Origin: Nitrospira sp.
GTDB taxonomy: Bacteria > Nitrospirota > Nitrospiria > Nitrospirales > Nitrospiraceae
Assembly (NCBI GenBank): GCA_005116955.1
Contig: SWDI01000002.1
Coordinates: forward strand, 483,151 to 547,150
Length of the DNA stretch: 64,000 bases
Direction: 5' to 3'
This document shows, one piece after another, positions 53,321 to 62,824 of this stretch. Within the stretch, counting starts at the first letter, position 1; each line of letters begins with the position of its first letter. The notes under the pieces were generated by a model that searched no databases, was not told the origin of the DNA, and saw only the letters and a list, made by a program, of their open reading frames with translations. The position numbers and the translations under genes are program-made.

Positions 53321-54208
53321 CTACTCAGTTACCACGGATAGCGCCCGCAGTGTCTGTGGAGACATTTTGTCAACCGTGTTAATTGTTGGCTCAAACATGT
53401 GATCTAGAAAGTCAAGAGAAACTCCCTGCTTAAGCAAAAATTTGACGTAGTCCACGACTATCTTAGCCCCACTTCTCTCTATCTCAGTGCTCTCCTCACT
53501 TCGCATCTCAGCCAGTGTCATAACAAGATCGGACATCTCCGGAGTATTCATAGCGTCGACATACCGGTTAATTGACTCAACCTGCACTGACCTCGGCCAT
53601 CCCCGGGAAATTGTATCTCCTTTAATTTCGAATTGAAACGGCACAAGGCTGGCCTTCATAACATTGAGAACAACAGAGTTCTGCATCGCGCCCATCATCG
53701 CATGAATAGTTTTAAGAGATAACAACAGACTCATGTTAAATGGGGTGAAACCATTTCGTGCATTGGCGGAATAGGTAGAGTCTTCACCAGCCCTATTATA
53801 TTGATGAGAAGAAAACCCATGCACTTCGTAGCTTCCGTTTGGATCAATTGTTCTTCTGATTCCACCCAAAAAAGCCAATGTGCAGGCACTAATACAGTAA
53901 CTTCCAGCGGATACGTGTGTCCGGAAACCGTGCTTAGCAATTTCTTCTGCAATGCCGAAGGCTGCCTTGACGTTTCCACCACCCGACTTGAATTCAATTC
54001 TGTCGATGGCTTTATATCTTTCTCGACAGGACCGTAGCGCCTGTTTAAACAGCCCATCATCGCCGAATTTGAACTCTCCCGTAACAGCAAGAATAGCTCC
54101 TACAGTTTCCGAAGGATTGCACGGAAAGGTAAGTCCGTGTGCATCAGTGATTGACAAATGAAAATTAATCGTAAATAGGCAAAGTAAAAACGTTACGACA
54201 CGGCTCAT
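53321..54208 (-). CDS. periplasmic ClpP/crotonase-fold protein
   Basis: 295 residues with a signal peptide (VVTFLLCLFTINFHLSITDA) and a ClpP-like core: GGGNVKAAFGIAEEIAKHG strand-helix, the SYCISACTLAFLGG nucleophile-elbow region with Ser and Cys, and GSYEVHGFS. This matches the predicted periplasmic proteins of the COG3904 type, whose function is unknown; whether it is an active serine protease cannot be told. Last of a four-gene unit of exported proteins. AAGGA seven bases before the ATG. Confidence 0.75.
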   Translation of the reverse strand: MSRVVTFLLCLFTINFHLSITDAHGLTFPCNPSETVGAILAVTGEFKFGDDGLFKQALRSCRERYKAIDRIEFKSGGGNVKAAFGIAEEIAKHGFRTHVSAGSYCISACTLAFLGGIRRTIDPNGSYEVHGFSSHQYNRAGEDSTYSANARNGFTPFNMSLLLSLKTIHAMMGAMQNSVVLNVMKASLVPFQFEIKGDTISRGWPRSVQVESINRYVDAMNTPEMSDLVMTLAEMRSEESTEIERSGAKIVVDYVKFLLKQGVSLDFLDHMFEPTINTVDKMSPQTLRALSVVTE

Positions 54209-54235
54209 GGTGGGTTCCTTACAAAGCTGCGGTTC

Positions 54236-54964
54236 TTATGTGCGCGAGAGTTCCATTCTTGTATAGTGGCCATCGGCGCTACGGCAGGCGTCAGACTCTT
54301 GCTGTCTCTGTTCGCCATTCTTCCAAACCATCTCTCTGATCTTGACACAATCTTTTCCGTCCTTTGTCCTCACAATTTCCCCCGTCTTGGGAGAGGTCGA
54401 TGTCCCAATGTAGGTGGCTTCACCTCTTGTACCGTCTTCCGTATAAGTCTGGGGGCTGCCTTGCTTCGCTTGTGCGGTCTGAATCTCACGTTGTTTCGCT
54501 TGCTCACGTGCCACTCTATCTGAGTCTGTCGCAGGGGGTGGCATGGTTCGATAGCGTTCTTCGATTTGGAGACGGTCTCGTTCAGCTTGCTCAGCGCCAG
54601 CTTGAGCAGCCTTTTGAAATACCTCATCCTGCCGTTGTTGTTCTCGGTCAGTCAGGATTTGACCAATAGCCGTATAAGCCAGTCCAACAGCACACCCGGC
54701 GCCTGCCCCAATCGCAACGCTCGGTATCGCGGACTTATAGTCAATTTTCCCTTGCTTAAGATTACTTGCTTGCTTGATAGCCTCAAACCCTATAGCTCCT
54801 ATTACACCGATGCCGACACCTTTGGCGCAATTACTAGCGTAGTCACCAGCGGTCGTTTGTCCCTGCATGCCTTGACAGCTGACCAGTAATAACGAAAGAG
54901 AAACAGTTAATGCCATGATACGTCGGCTTGGATTGCTAAACTTAGAATGAAAGTCGGCAGACAT
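54236..54964 (-). CDS. lipoprotein with glycine-rich membrane-like region
   Basis: 242 residues. Lipobox LVSC after a hydrophobic signal, a glycine-zipper-like stretch (GVGIGVIGAIGFEAI and SVAIGAGAGCAVGLAYTAIG), a coiled coil (about 110-170) and a C-terminal beta part with DGKDCVKIREMVWKNGEQRQ, resembling surface-antigen/17-kDa-type lipoproteins. AAGGAGG precedes the ATG. Third gene of the exported-protein unit; 25 bp downstream of its neighbour. Confidence 0.75.
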   Translation of the reverse strand: MSADFHSKFSNPSRRIMALTVSLSLLLVSCQGMQGQTTAGDYASNCAKGVGIGVIGAIGFEAIKQASNLKQGKIDYKSAIPSVAIGAGAGCAVGLAYTAIGQILTDREQQRQDEVFQKAAQAGAEQAERDRLQIEERYRTMPPPATDSDRVAREQAKQREIQTAQAKQGSPQTYTEDGTRGEATYIGTSTSPKTGEIVRTKDGKDCVKIREMVWKNGEQRQQESDACRSADGHYTRMELSRT

Positions 54965-54989
54965 AGAACCTCCTTAAGTACTAAAACAA

Positions 54990-56093
54990 TTACCGATCGG
55001 TGCAAGTAAAAGAGAGCAATGATCTTGCCGTTCCACTACTCAAAGGTGGTTCACGAAGACGAGCCAGCTCCTGCTCAGCCTGAGTAAGCTTGGATTCCAC
55101 GTTCGAGAGGTCAAGACTTAGCTGTTGATGGGTTTGTGCAGTTTGTTGGCATTGCTGTAGTAGCCGCTGTGGAGTCGCCGCCACGTATGCTACACGGTCT
55201 TCCCACTGCCTCGCGCCCTCATGAAGCAGCTCTACGGCCTTTTGCTCACATTCTGATGTGAGGGATTTAAAGAACGCAAGAGCTTCCTGGTACTGCGTAA
55301 ATCGTTCTCCCTGAGCTGCGGCAAGCTCCAACCCCTGAATTTTGTCCTCGTCTGGCGTCGTCATGAAAACCTTCAGTTTACGTTGTATCTCTACTCCTTG
55401 TGCCCGACGATCCCATATGGCTTGCCTCTTCGCCATCACATATAACTTACCCGCCATCTCTTGTAGAGTGTCCTCCCATGCAACCGCACATACTTGCGAT
55501 GCCGTTGCAGGACGATCCTCTGATGGAACTACGGTGACGGGTTTCTGAGGAGACGGAGGCGGTGCCCCCTCCCTACAGTCAGCCCATGAATGAGCTCCAT
55601 ATCCTTCAAGCTCTCGAAACACCACATTGACACGGGTCTTGATCGACTCAGCTTCGACATGGAGAGCAGCCACCGATTGCCCGGCCTGCTTGCGGGCATT
55701 GATCCTGGAAAACTCTTCCTCCCAGAATGGATTTCTGAATGTGTATTTCTCAGAATGATTGTGACGAACGGAAACCTGTCCACCTGATCCAACTATCATA
55801 AGGCACAATGGTGAACTTAATTGAGCGGTCTCTGCAGACAATGTGAAACGGAGGGTCCCATTTTTAGGGTCAGCAGTGGCCTGGCTTAACGCTCTACTTC
55901 GCGATGCGTAACCATTCCAATCACTTGCCCTAATCAGCGAGTAGGTTCCCTGAAGACGAGAATGAGGAGTCGATTCAGGCCGATAGACAATCGTATGCCT
56001 TGTTCCGGAGAGCTCGGAAGAAGCACAGCCTGTTCCTGAGAGAAATAGCAGGATCAAAATGAACATATATCGAGGTAACATGACAGCCCTCAT
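54990..56093 (-). CDS. lipoprotein with C-terminal coiled coil, unknown function
   Basis: 367 residues: lipobox GTGC after MFILILLFLS, a beta-rich N-terminal half, and a long helical C-terminal half (about 200-350). ATG 56093 overlaps the upstream gene stop (ATGA), showing translational coupling. No family recognised. Confidence 0.72.
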   Translation of the reverse strand: MRAVMLPRYMFILILLFLSGTGCASSELSGTRHTIVYRPESTPHSRLQGTYSLIRASDWNGYASRSRALSQATADPKNGTLRFTLSAETAQLSSPLCLMIVGSGGQVSVRHNHSEKYTFRNPFWEEEFSRINARKQAGQSVAALHVEAESIKTRVNVVFRELEGYGAHSWADCREGAPPPSPQKPVTVVPSEDRPATASQVCAVAWEDTLQEMAGKLYVMAKRQAIWDRRAQGVEIQRKLKVFMTTPDEDKIQGLELAAAQGERFTQYQEALAFFKSLTSECEQKAVELLHEGARQWEDRVAYVAATPQRLLQQCQQTAQTHQQLSLDLSNVESKLTQAEQELARLREPPLSSGTARSLLSFTCTDR

Positions 56094-57583
56094 TGTCGAG
56101 TGAGCGTCTCCAATATTGGCATAAGATGGTTGCAGGCTTTCCACCCTGGATCTAGCACGCTGGATACGGCAGGCGCAGAAAGATTTTCATTGGCAGTTGA
56201 GGCTTTCGGCCGATCCTGAAATTGTTTTGCACAAGCTGCTGCCCAGAATCTGATCTGGACATCTTCTAGAAAGACACCTCGCTCGGACGTTCGCGCTGAT
56301 GACAAGTTCGTTCTTTCGAACTCTATGACGGAGGATGCACGTGTGAAGAGTTCCATTGAAGCCCGATCATAGTACGACTTGCTCATAAGCTTTTGAGACA
56401 GAAATGAACCAAATAAGTAAAATAAGTAATGTGGAGACGTAGCGGAAAACTCTCGGGCTTTGGCCTTTCCACTCTGACTCGTTTCACCACCATCAATTAC
56501 AGTAACTACCCTTGAAGGGATATCCTGCTGCAGGGCGAGTGCTTGCCCCACCGCCCCTACAAGAGTAAATAGAATCGCATCCTGCTTGGATTCTGGCGTA
56601 AACGGCTTCAATGCGTCTAATCCAAAAGGCGCTAAATACTTCCCCCTGAAATGCGCAAGGCTCGTCGTGCTTTTTCTTTCATTTTCCGGAATCAATTTCT
56701 GAATAAAATTGGCCTCCAATTCCTCTTGAAATTGATCATGGATCAAGCTAAGGAAATCTTCACACACAACTACGAGCCTGGAGGAAGGTGCACCCTGGTT
56801 CTTTAGTGGGACGCGGGTTACCCAATTAATACATGTGATGAAGTCCACCGTTATAGAATGAGAAAGCAGGTATTCTGACGCCAAATCATTCAAGAAACTA
56901 CGCATGGTAGGCTCTGCAGCCTTAGTTGTTACATACCCAAGATGCATGAGGTAGGCCCGGTCCTGTCCTTTCAGTGCCGCAGGTGGCTGCTCTATGCGTA
57001 GTTCGAATGGAGCCCCGCGCGGCGTTCTATCGGAGTTTCTTACTTGATCGATTTGGATATTCAAATCATCAAATTGTTCTTCAGTAATACTCCAGGGTGC
57101 GTGCGCTTGGAGGCCTCCTCTAGAAAACCCACGACGCGTCACTTGATACCTGTCACCAAGAAAACTAATTTCATCGTAGTCGCCATTCTTGGCCATCAAA
57201 TATAGCGACCGTAAGCCTTCCTTGTTCGGTACAGGGCCAAGATAGATGGGATGACCGTCAGGCATAAAAACAGAGACTGCCTGAAAGCCTTTCTGGTTTG
57301 CGCGCATAACGAGACCCATACACCTCTTAATCACCGCACACGAACTTGCATTGGGTTTTACGATGACAAGGGCATCAACCATATTGCCTGGATCTAGATT
57401 CAGCCAATGCACGTATACTTGATGAGCAGTACGATCTGGCGTATTTATCTTTAATTCCTCAGCAATGGCCGTAGCCAGTTGCTCATGTCTGGCAGCCGGA
57501 TTAACCTTATCCTTACCCCATGCGGATTGGGTAGAATCCAGAAGCAACACCAGCAATAGAAGTACTGCCACATCGAGTCGCAT
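56090..57583 (-). CDS. exported protein of unknown function
   Basis: 497 residues with a signal peptide (VAVLLLLVLLLDSTQSAWG). Contains four to six cysteines in the mature part and no enzyme motif that I can identify. First gene of the unit 57583-53321 (four exported proteins with gaps of -4, 25 and 27 bp), so the products probably act together in the envelope. Confidence 0.7.
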   Translation of the reverse strand: MRLDVAVLLLLVLLLDSTQSAWGKDKVNPAARHEQLATAIAEELKINTPDRTAHQVYVHWLNLDPGNMVDALVIVKPNASSCAVIKRCMGLVMRANQKGFQAVSVFMPDGHPIYLGPVPNKEGLRSLYLMAKNGDYDEISFLGDRYQVTRRGFSRGGLQAHAPWSITEEQFDDLNIQIDQVRNSDRTPRGAPFELRIEQPPAALKGQDRAYLMHLGYVTTKAAEPTMRSFLNDLASEYLLSHSITVDFITCINWVTRVPLKNQGAPSSRLVVVCEDFLSLIHDQFQEELEANFIQKLIPENERKSTTSLAHFRGKYLAPFGLDALKPFTPESKQDAILFTLVGAVGQALALQQDIPSRVVTVIDGGETSQSGKAKAREFSATSPHYLFYLFGSFLSQKLMSKSYYDRASMELFTRASSVIEFERTNLSSARTSERGVFLEDVQIRFWAAACAKQFQDRPKASTANENLSAPAVSSVLDPGWKACNHLMPILETLTRQ

Positions 57584-57916
57584 TACTCAGAGATCCGATC
57601 AACTACCAGTAATCATTCAGCATTGCTGGCGAAGAAACCTGGAAAATGGAGGTGAATTATACTCCAGCTCGACAGAGATCGTAAAGATTGAAGCACTGCC
57701 GTTATCGAGTCTCAGGCCGGCACCATCTATCTCGGTGATCCAGGGGATCTACCGGCTTCTTCGACTCAGCATTCGCGACAGCCGTAAACTAGCCTGTTTC
57801 TCGGTCTTTCAGACTGCCTAAGCACGAAGTGGAGTTCATCGAGAACGTGCCATCGCAGCTCCACAATAGAGAACCCGCCTATAGGGGCAGGGGCCTTCAT
57901 TTTAGACCTCGGTCTC
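57584..57916. other. intergenic region, no gene seen
   Basis: 333 bp separating two minus-strand exported-protein genes; must hold the promoter of the four-gene unit. GTGGAG/CTCCAC inverted repeat near 57830-57864. Short frames here lack support. Confidence 0.45.
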
Positions 57917-58891
57917 TTAATAACAGTGGTAGGGCTTAACAACTTCAGCACAGGGGTTACCTGTGGCGTTTAGAAGAAGCAGGATACCAAATATAGCGCC
58001 GCCAAACTCCGCCTGCCGTAACCGTTCGCTCGCTGCTTTCTTCGCAGCCAGGATCTCCGCTTCTATACCTTTTTGCCGAGCTGTGGCCAGCGCAAGGAGG
58101 GATCTGGCCCTTTCGGAATCATTATGAACAATTTTGATCGGAGTCGTGTGTGGATAGTACGTGCCTCTGTAAATCTCCTGTGACGTATAGGTGTTGAGCA
58201 GGTCAGCCCCCCTCCGTCCAACCTTCCATCGAGGCATTTCTGTAAATCGACCGGAGATTCCGATTTCGTGTGGGACTGCCCCACATTGCTTCGCAATGAC
58301 TTCCTTCAGCAGAAGCAGGTTCTTCTCAATTGCGTTCGGAGTCGTGATCCATGAGGCATTGTGGGACCCGATGTAAAACGAGAAAGTCGGGTCAGTATGC
58401 TCTTCGTGGATTTGGGTGGAAGTTGGCTTGAAGTTACCCTCGGGCAAGAGCCAATCACCTCTATACCGGTGGATATTGATCGTCGGACGTGCGCTACACA
58501 CATTGTCTGAAGTGGTCATAAACGCCGCATTACCAGTCGTGGTCAGGGCATACTCCCCTGTTATCACGTTATGCCACAGCTTATTTATATATTCGCATGT
58601 TGAGTAGGCCGGTGAGTCGCTGCTTGGGAATATTCCATTTAAACTCTGCAAATTACTTCTGGGCTCACTTTTTATTAAGAATTCATTGGCTCGAAAGGTC
58701 CAGCCATTTGCGCCTGGCAACATTTCAGAACACATACCGGTTGATTTACCAGATAAACTCTCAACTCCATCATTTAAGGACCTGATGGACGTGCATGATG
58801 CGGACATGGTGATCACCAAAAGACATAACCCTGCCCTCAGAAGATTGCCGTTCCATGAGACACGATGCCAATGAACATGACTTCCTGCCAT
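57917..58891 (-). CDS. lipoprotein of unknown function
   Basis: 324 residues from ATG 58891 (GGGGG eight bases upstream). Signal with lipobox SASC (LLRAGLCLLVITMSASC), extracytoplasmic domain with several Cys, a helical segment, and a C-terminal hydrophobic patch (GGAIFGILLLLNATG). No family recognised. Confidence 0.7.
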   Translation of the reverse strand: MAGSHVHWHRVSWNGNLLRAGLCLLVITMSASCTSIRSLNDGVESLSGKSTGMCSEMLPGANGWTFRANEFLIKSEPRSNLQSLNGIFPSSDSPAYSTCEYINKLWHNVITGEYALTTTGNAAFMTTSDNVCSARPTINIHRYRGDWLLPEGNFKPTSTQIHEEHTDPTFSFYIGSHNASWITTPNAIEKNLLLLKEVIAKQCGAVPHEIGISGRFTEMPRWKVGRRGADLLNTYTSQEIYRGTYYPHTTPIKIVHNDSERARSLLALATARQKGIEAEILAAKKAASERLRQAEFGGAIFGILLLLNATGNPCAEVVKPYHCY

Positions 58892-58918
58892 ATCAAACGC
58901 CCCCTTATATAGGACTCG

Positions 58919-59086
58919 ATGAATCAAGAACGGGAAGCCTACGAGTTCCCAAGATTCCCTGTCAACGGGTTAAGATCTGGGTCTTGCCTTCAAACCATCG
59001 ATTATGGGTACGCCACCATCGAGGTCAGCATCAAACCCACCGACGAAGCCGCTCGGAACACTCACACAACACTGTTTGCCCCATGA
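58919..59086 (+). CDS. possible small protein, divergent from the lipoprotein gene
   Basis: 55 residues, reads MNQEREAYEFPRF and later YATIEVSIKPTDEAARNTHT; AGGA four bases before the ATG and a TATATA-like box upstream. Composition looks like a real protein, but no family was recognised. The following 59087-59338 contains no gene I can support. Confidence 0.35.
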   Translation: MNQEREAYEFPRFPVNGLRSGSCLQTIDYGYATIEVSIKPTDEAARNTHTTLFAP

Positions 59087-59338
59087 GGTTTTCTCAATCG
59101 TCAGATGGGTGTTCAAAGTGCCCCTTAAAACTATAGTGGCACGCACCATCAGACAAGATCAGGCGCAATAGACCAGCAAGCAGCCTCCTACTCCGGTTAA
59201 GAAATAGGCGACATAGCACCCTGAACGACCTTAACTTCTCCTTCCCTGCAACGACAGAGAGTCATGAATGATGAATGTGGCGAGCTGATGAAGCAGCTCA
59301 ATCCTGTTGAATTCATGGGACTTCATGGAGGCGACGCG

Positions 59339-59992
59339 ATGGAACATTTCACGTTAGAGGCAATCACGGCCAAGAGCCTGCGGTGGGCCAACTACACGAA
59401 CACGTTCATCCTTGTGCTGTTGTGTCTGCTGACACTGACCGCCTGCTCAGACCCGAAGGAGGCACGAAAGCAGCAGCTGTTGTCGGAGCTGCATCAAGTC
59501 GACAACGACTACACACGACAGAGTCAAACAGTTTCCAATCGAAAGAATACGGTTGGCTATCTGGAGCAGCAGATCCTTACACATCGATCCGATCTCTCGG
59601 ATTACAAAGGGCGTATCGACGCTTATATGATGAATCACAAAATGGCGCTAACGGCCATCGCCCTGGGGCTCGGGGGCACCGCCGTGGCTCTTGACTCGAC
59701 CAGTACGTTCTCAAGTGACGAAAAGACAGTGGGGGGTCTCATGGCAGCCGGCGCCGCATTATGGGCGCTCAATAACACGGAAGAACTGGCTGAGGTCGCG
59801 GACACGATGAATCAGGCCGACAGCCATGTGAAATCACTTGAGCACCAAATCGGACAGCTCTCATCCCAGCTTGCGTCGGAATCGCAACAGCTGTCACAGG
59901 AAGAACAGATGCTCCGTACGCTGCAGGTCAACGCGGAGCAGCTTCGAGCCAAGCTCCACGCGCTAGGCTGCGGGAAAGAATGCAGAACGTAA
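59339..59992 (+). CDS. coiled-coil lipoprotein
   Basis: 217 residues from ATG 59339 (GGAGG seven bases upstream; an in-frame ATG at 59264 would place 25 residues before the signal). Lipobox LTAC, coiled coil (about 40-85), a Gly/Ala hydrophobic middle (ALTAIALGLGGTAVAL; GGLMAAGAALWAL), second coiled coil (about 155-210). Architecture suggests an envelope protein; function unknown. Confidence 0.72.
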   Translation: MEHFTLEAITAKSLRWANYTNTFILVLLCLLTLTACSDPKEARKQQLLSELHQVDNDYTRQSQTVSNRKNTVGYLEQQILTHRSDLSDYKGRIDAYMMNHKMALTAIALGLGGTAVALDSTSTFSSDEKTVGGLMAAGAALWALNNTEELAEVADTMNQADSHVKSLEHQIGQLSSQLASESQQLSQEEQMLRTLQVNAEQLRAKLHALGCGKECRT

Positions 59993-60047
59993 CATGCAGA
60001 TGCATGTGGGACGTTGTACCTGTTTGTCATCATCACGGAGCAAGACC

Positions 60048-60971
60048 ATGTTCGACTCTGACAAGAGAGATACCGCTCACAACGTGAGCCATGAGGATAC
60101 GATCACGATACGCATGGGTCCACGGGAGGCCCAAGATTTGCGTGATATCTTGACGCACCTGGATGAGCACTATTCCACACTCGACCACACCGTGTTGGGA
60201 TTCTCACGAAGCGAGCTCGACAGCCTTCTTGACGAATTCCAGGCTGCCAGCACGCGGGATGGGAATCTGGTGTTAAAGATTGCCAAGAAGGATCAATTGA
60301 CTCTGAAAGCCATCCTTGCTTACACGTGGACTTCACTGATACTCGATGAACAGCAAAAAACACGGCTGGCAGGTTTCGCCACGGTTCTCGCACTGGCCAT
60401 GAAGGACATAGATCTCGATGGGCTACGAAAGCTACTGCAGGTGTCGGATCAGCATCCCATTGATACCGAGGACAGTGGGGGCTCTGAAAATGCGGATACG
60501 ATCGGACGTGGGAGTCTGGCGTCACCAACACCACCGGAGGGTGGCAACACAAATAGACAAGGCGATGCAGCGCACGAGACGGAGGGGCCGACCGATCAGC
60601 GTAGCAACGAGAACACGATGACCCTGACCCTGGGTCCTAAAACATTCCGCGATGTATTGGAGTCCGCTACGTGTCTTGATGAACATTATTATCATAGAAC
60701 AGTTGATCGACTATAGCTTCTTACGACCCAAAATGAAATACGCGGACTCCTTAAAACATTGAAGTCAGCCGCAGACATAGATGGCAACAAAGTCTTTGCA
60801 ATTACCGAGGATGAGCATCTGACTATCCGTTTTACTTATACGTATTATGCAGAGAGATTCTTGACTTTTGATGAACAGCGAGAAGCACGGCGAGGGGCAC
60901 TGACTGCTGTCAAGTTCCACGCATCGACTCATCAGCATGTTGCTGACGAGGAGCCCCGCGCTGAAGAATGA
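60048..60971 (+). pseudogene. tandem-domain protein gene split by an in-frame amber codon
   Basis: The frame from ATG 60048 (CGGAG upstream) runs to TAG at 60714-60716 and then stays open in the same frame to 60971. The product has two homologous domains: residues about 18-125 (ITIRMGPREAQDLRDIL, HLDEHYSTLDHT, LILDEQQKTRLAGFAT) and about 190-307 (MTLTLGPKTFRDVLES, CLDEHYYHRTVD, FLTFDEQREARRGALT). The TAG falls right after the LDEHY motif of the second domain. Either a nonsense mutation or, less likely, readthrough. The 222-residue first part could still be functional. Family not recognised. Confidence 0.7.
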
Positions 60972-61099
60972 GCGCAGGGAGCAGGCTGTACCAGACACGC
61001 GCGTTGTGATGCGCATGGAAGAGCAGAATGTGGCGCGGCCGCTCTCGGTGCCCTTGGGATAGTATGGTAGCACTGAGGATGAAGGGAACGCGTAGTCCG

Positions 61100-61879
61100 A
61101 TGAACATTGAAAAGGATTCATCTACAACCAGTCCTGGTTCCACCGTCACGCTCAACCACACGTGGGAAAGCCTGTCTGGGTATTTAGGTGGTGATCAGCC
61201 TCACACCAAGATTGCACAGTTACGGGCAACCGGCGCATTACACGCACTGTTGCCCGAAGTGGATGCCTTATTCGGCATTCCCCAAACACCGGAATACCAC
61301 CCGGAAATCGACACGGGCATTCATACGATGCTGACCTTGAAAAGAGCGGCGGAATTAACCGAGGATATAGCCGTTCGGTATGCTGCATTGGTCCATGATG
61401 TGGGGAAAAGCCTTACGCCTCCAGACCACTGGCCCGCCCATCATCAGCATGAAGAATTCGGCGTGGCTCCCATACGTGCGATAAGACAACGCTTGGGGGT
61501 GCCGGAACATATTTCTGCCCTTGCGGAACATGTCGCCCGGTATCACCTTCATGCGCACCGGTCATTAGAATTAAGACCCGGAACGCTGCTGAAAGTGCTG
61601 GAACACACGAACGCGCTTGAAACGCCCTCGGTGTTTGAACAGTTCATTCTCGCCGCCCAGGCCGATGCACAGGGACGACAGGGATTGGAAGATCGTCCCT
61701 ACCCTCAAGCACGGTTACTGCGCTTGGCACTTCAGGCCGCACACGCGGTGGCAACACACGATGCCAATGGGCAAGAATTGACGGCCGCACTCATCAGACA
61801 ACGACGTGTGGAAGCCATACAACGGGTACACGATGACGTGCGGATGTCTATGGAACGTGACCGAGCTATTTGCTCTTGA
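61100..61879 (+). CDS. free-standing HD domain related to tRNA CCA-adding enzyme
   Basis: 259 residues. LRATGALHALLPEVDALFGI, HPEIDTGIHTMLTL, AALVHDVGKSLTPP and LEDRPYPQARLL match the C-terminal half of gamma-proteobacterial-type Cca (the multifunctional class with an HD phosphohydrolase). The N-terminal nucleotidyltransferase head that adds CCA is missing and not found upstream. HD metal ligands (HD in LVHDVGK, H in WPAHHQHEE) are kept, so 2',3'-cyclic phosphodiesterase/phosphatase activity is conceivable. Start uncertain (61028-61100), no clear ribosome site. Confidence 0.78.
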   Translation: MNIEKDSSTTSPGSTVTLNHTWESLSGYLGGDQPHTKIAQLRATGALHALLPEVDALFGIPQTPEYHPEIDTGIHTMLTLKRAAELTEDIAVRYAALVHDVGKSLTPPDHWPAHHQHEEFGVAPIRAIRQRLGVPEHISALAEHVARYHLHAHRSLELRPGTLLKVLEHTNALETPSVFEQFILAAQADAQGRQGLEDRPYPQARLLRLALQAAHAVATHDANGQELTAALIRQRRVEAIQRVHDDVRMSMERDRAICS

Positions 61880-61939
61880 TGACGCACCATACCATTGTTT
61901 AGAGTTAACCGGTCATGAAGTTGAAAGGAGCAATGACAC

Positions 61940-62296
61940 ATGAATTATAGAAAGATCAGTACGACGGTTATCCTCGGTCTCTTTTCCGCCATGGTGGGTT
62001 GGCAGACGGTCTATGCACAGTCTGGTTCAGGAGCGGATTGGTTCGCGCGCGACGCGATGCGTAAAGCGGGTAAAGCTGGTAGCGCGCAGGCACGGGCAGC
62101 TCGAGAAGAATGGGAACGGGACCGAGCTCGGCAACTCAAAGAGGTCGATGAGGCCTATCAGAAGATGTTGAACCAGCGTGAAGGCCTCAGTACTCAAATG
62201 ACGGAACGCTCCAGTGGACAGAATAGTGGCACAAGCGTATCTGCTGAAAAACAAGCGTCCATTCGCGCACAGTTACGCACCTTGGGATTGGAATGA
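61940..62296 (+). CDS. small exported helical protein
   Basis: 118 residues: signal peptide (TTVILGLFSAMVGWQTVYAQ) and a charged helical mature part with AREEWERDRARQLKEVDEAY, ending with a Ser/Gln-rich tail. AAAGGAG nine bases before the ATG. Unrecognised. Confidence 0.65.
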   Translation: MNYRKISTTVILGLFSAMVGWQTVYAQSGSGADWFARDAMRKAGKAGSAQARAAREEWERDRARQLKEVDEAYQKMLNQREGLSTQMTERSSGQNSGTSVSAEKQASIRAQLRTLGLE

Positions 62297-62711
62297 GGAG
62301 AGGGCCATGTGAGAGTACCAGGATGGAATGGGTGAGAAGCCAGGTTAACCTCCGGACATGTCCGGACTCCCTCGTGATGTACCGGTAGAACTCAAGACTC
62401 GCTCTGTCAGATCGCTGTCACGTTTAGTCAGAAGTTGCCACCTCGAAATCGATCACCCCACCTTGCGCCTTTTTGCAGCGGCCCACTTTATTCCGGCTTA
62501 GACCATGGGAGCTGTCGCCCCTGTAGTCCCACAGCTGACCAGAGACAACGCTGAACGTGAAACAGTCGGAATCACTTGCAAACAGACACAGTCTGAGAGA
62601 TACCGCTCTTGCTTGTACAATGCATCCTGTCATTAGCAATGTATTGCCACGCCCTGCACCGTTTTCAAACTGGATCAGTGCGCATGGTGACCAACCGGAT
62701 CGAGGTGCCTC
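62297..62711. other. mostly non-coding stretch
   Basis: No plus-strand gene. Holds one possible minus-strand small gene (62424-62639, listed separately). Nothing else supported. Confidence 0.4.
62424..62639 (-). CDS. possible small protein or gene fragment
   Basis: 71 residues reading CFTFSVVSGQLWDYRGDSSH and NKVGRCKKAQGGVIDFEVAT, which looks like real protein; the frame is open a further 19 codons upstream without a better start, so it may be the 3' part of a decayed gene. No ribosome site. Unrecognised. Confidence 0.4.
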   Translation of the reverse strand: MLMTGCIVQARAVSLRLCLFASDSDCFTFSVVSGQLWDYRGDSSHGLSRNKVGRCKKAQGGVIDFEVATSD

Positions 62712-62824
62712 GCAGGCTGTTCAGAAAGGCCGCAGCGAGCGAAGAGGCGAGTCGTATGCTGTCCCGTACGTCGAGCCTCTGAGCGAGGCGAGAACACTGC
62801 TGGTGGCCTTTGTCAATCAGCCCG
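62712..62824 (-). repeat. palindromic dispersed repeat, copy 2
   Basis: Shares with the copy at 16777-16900 the core GGCCG(C/T)AGCGAGCGAAGA, GGTACG/CGTACGT centre and GAGCCTCTGAGCGA, with terminal inverted repeats GCAGGCTG...CAGCCCGC. Diverged (about a quarter of bases differ). The right end again abuts the stop codon of a minus-strand gene (TAG at 62827-62825). Confidence 0.75.
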
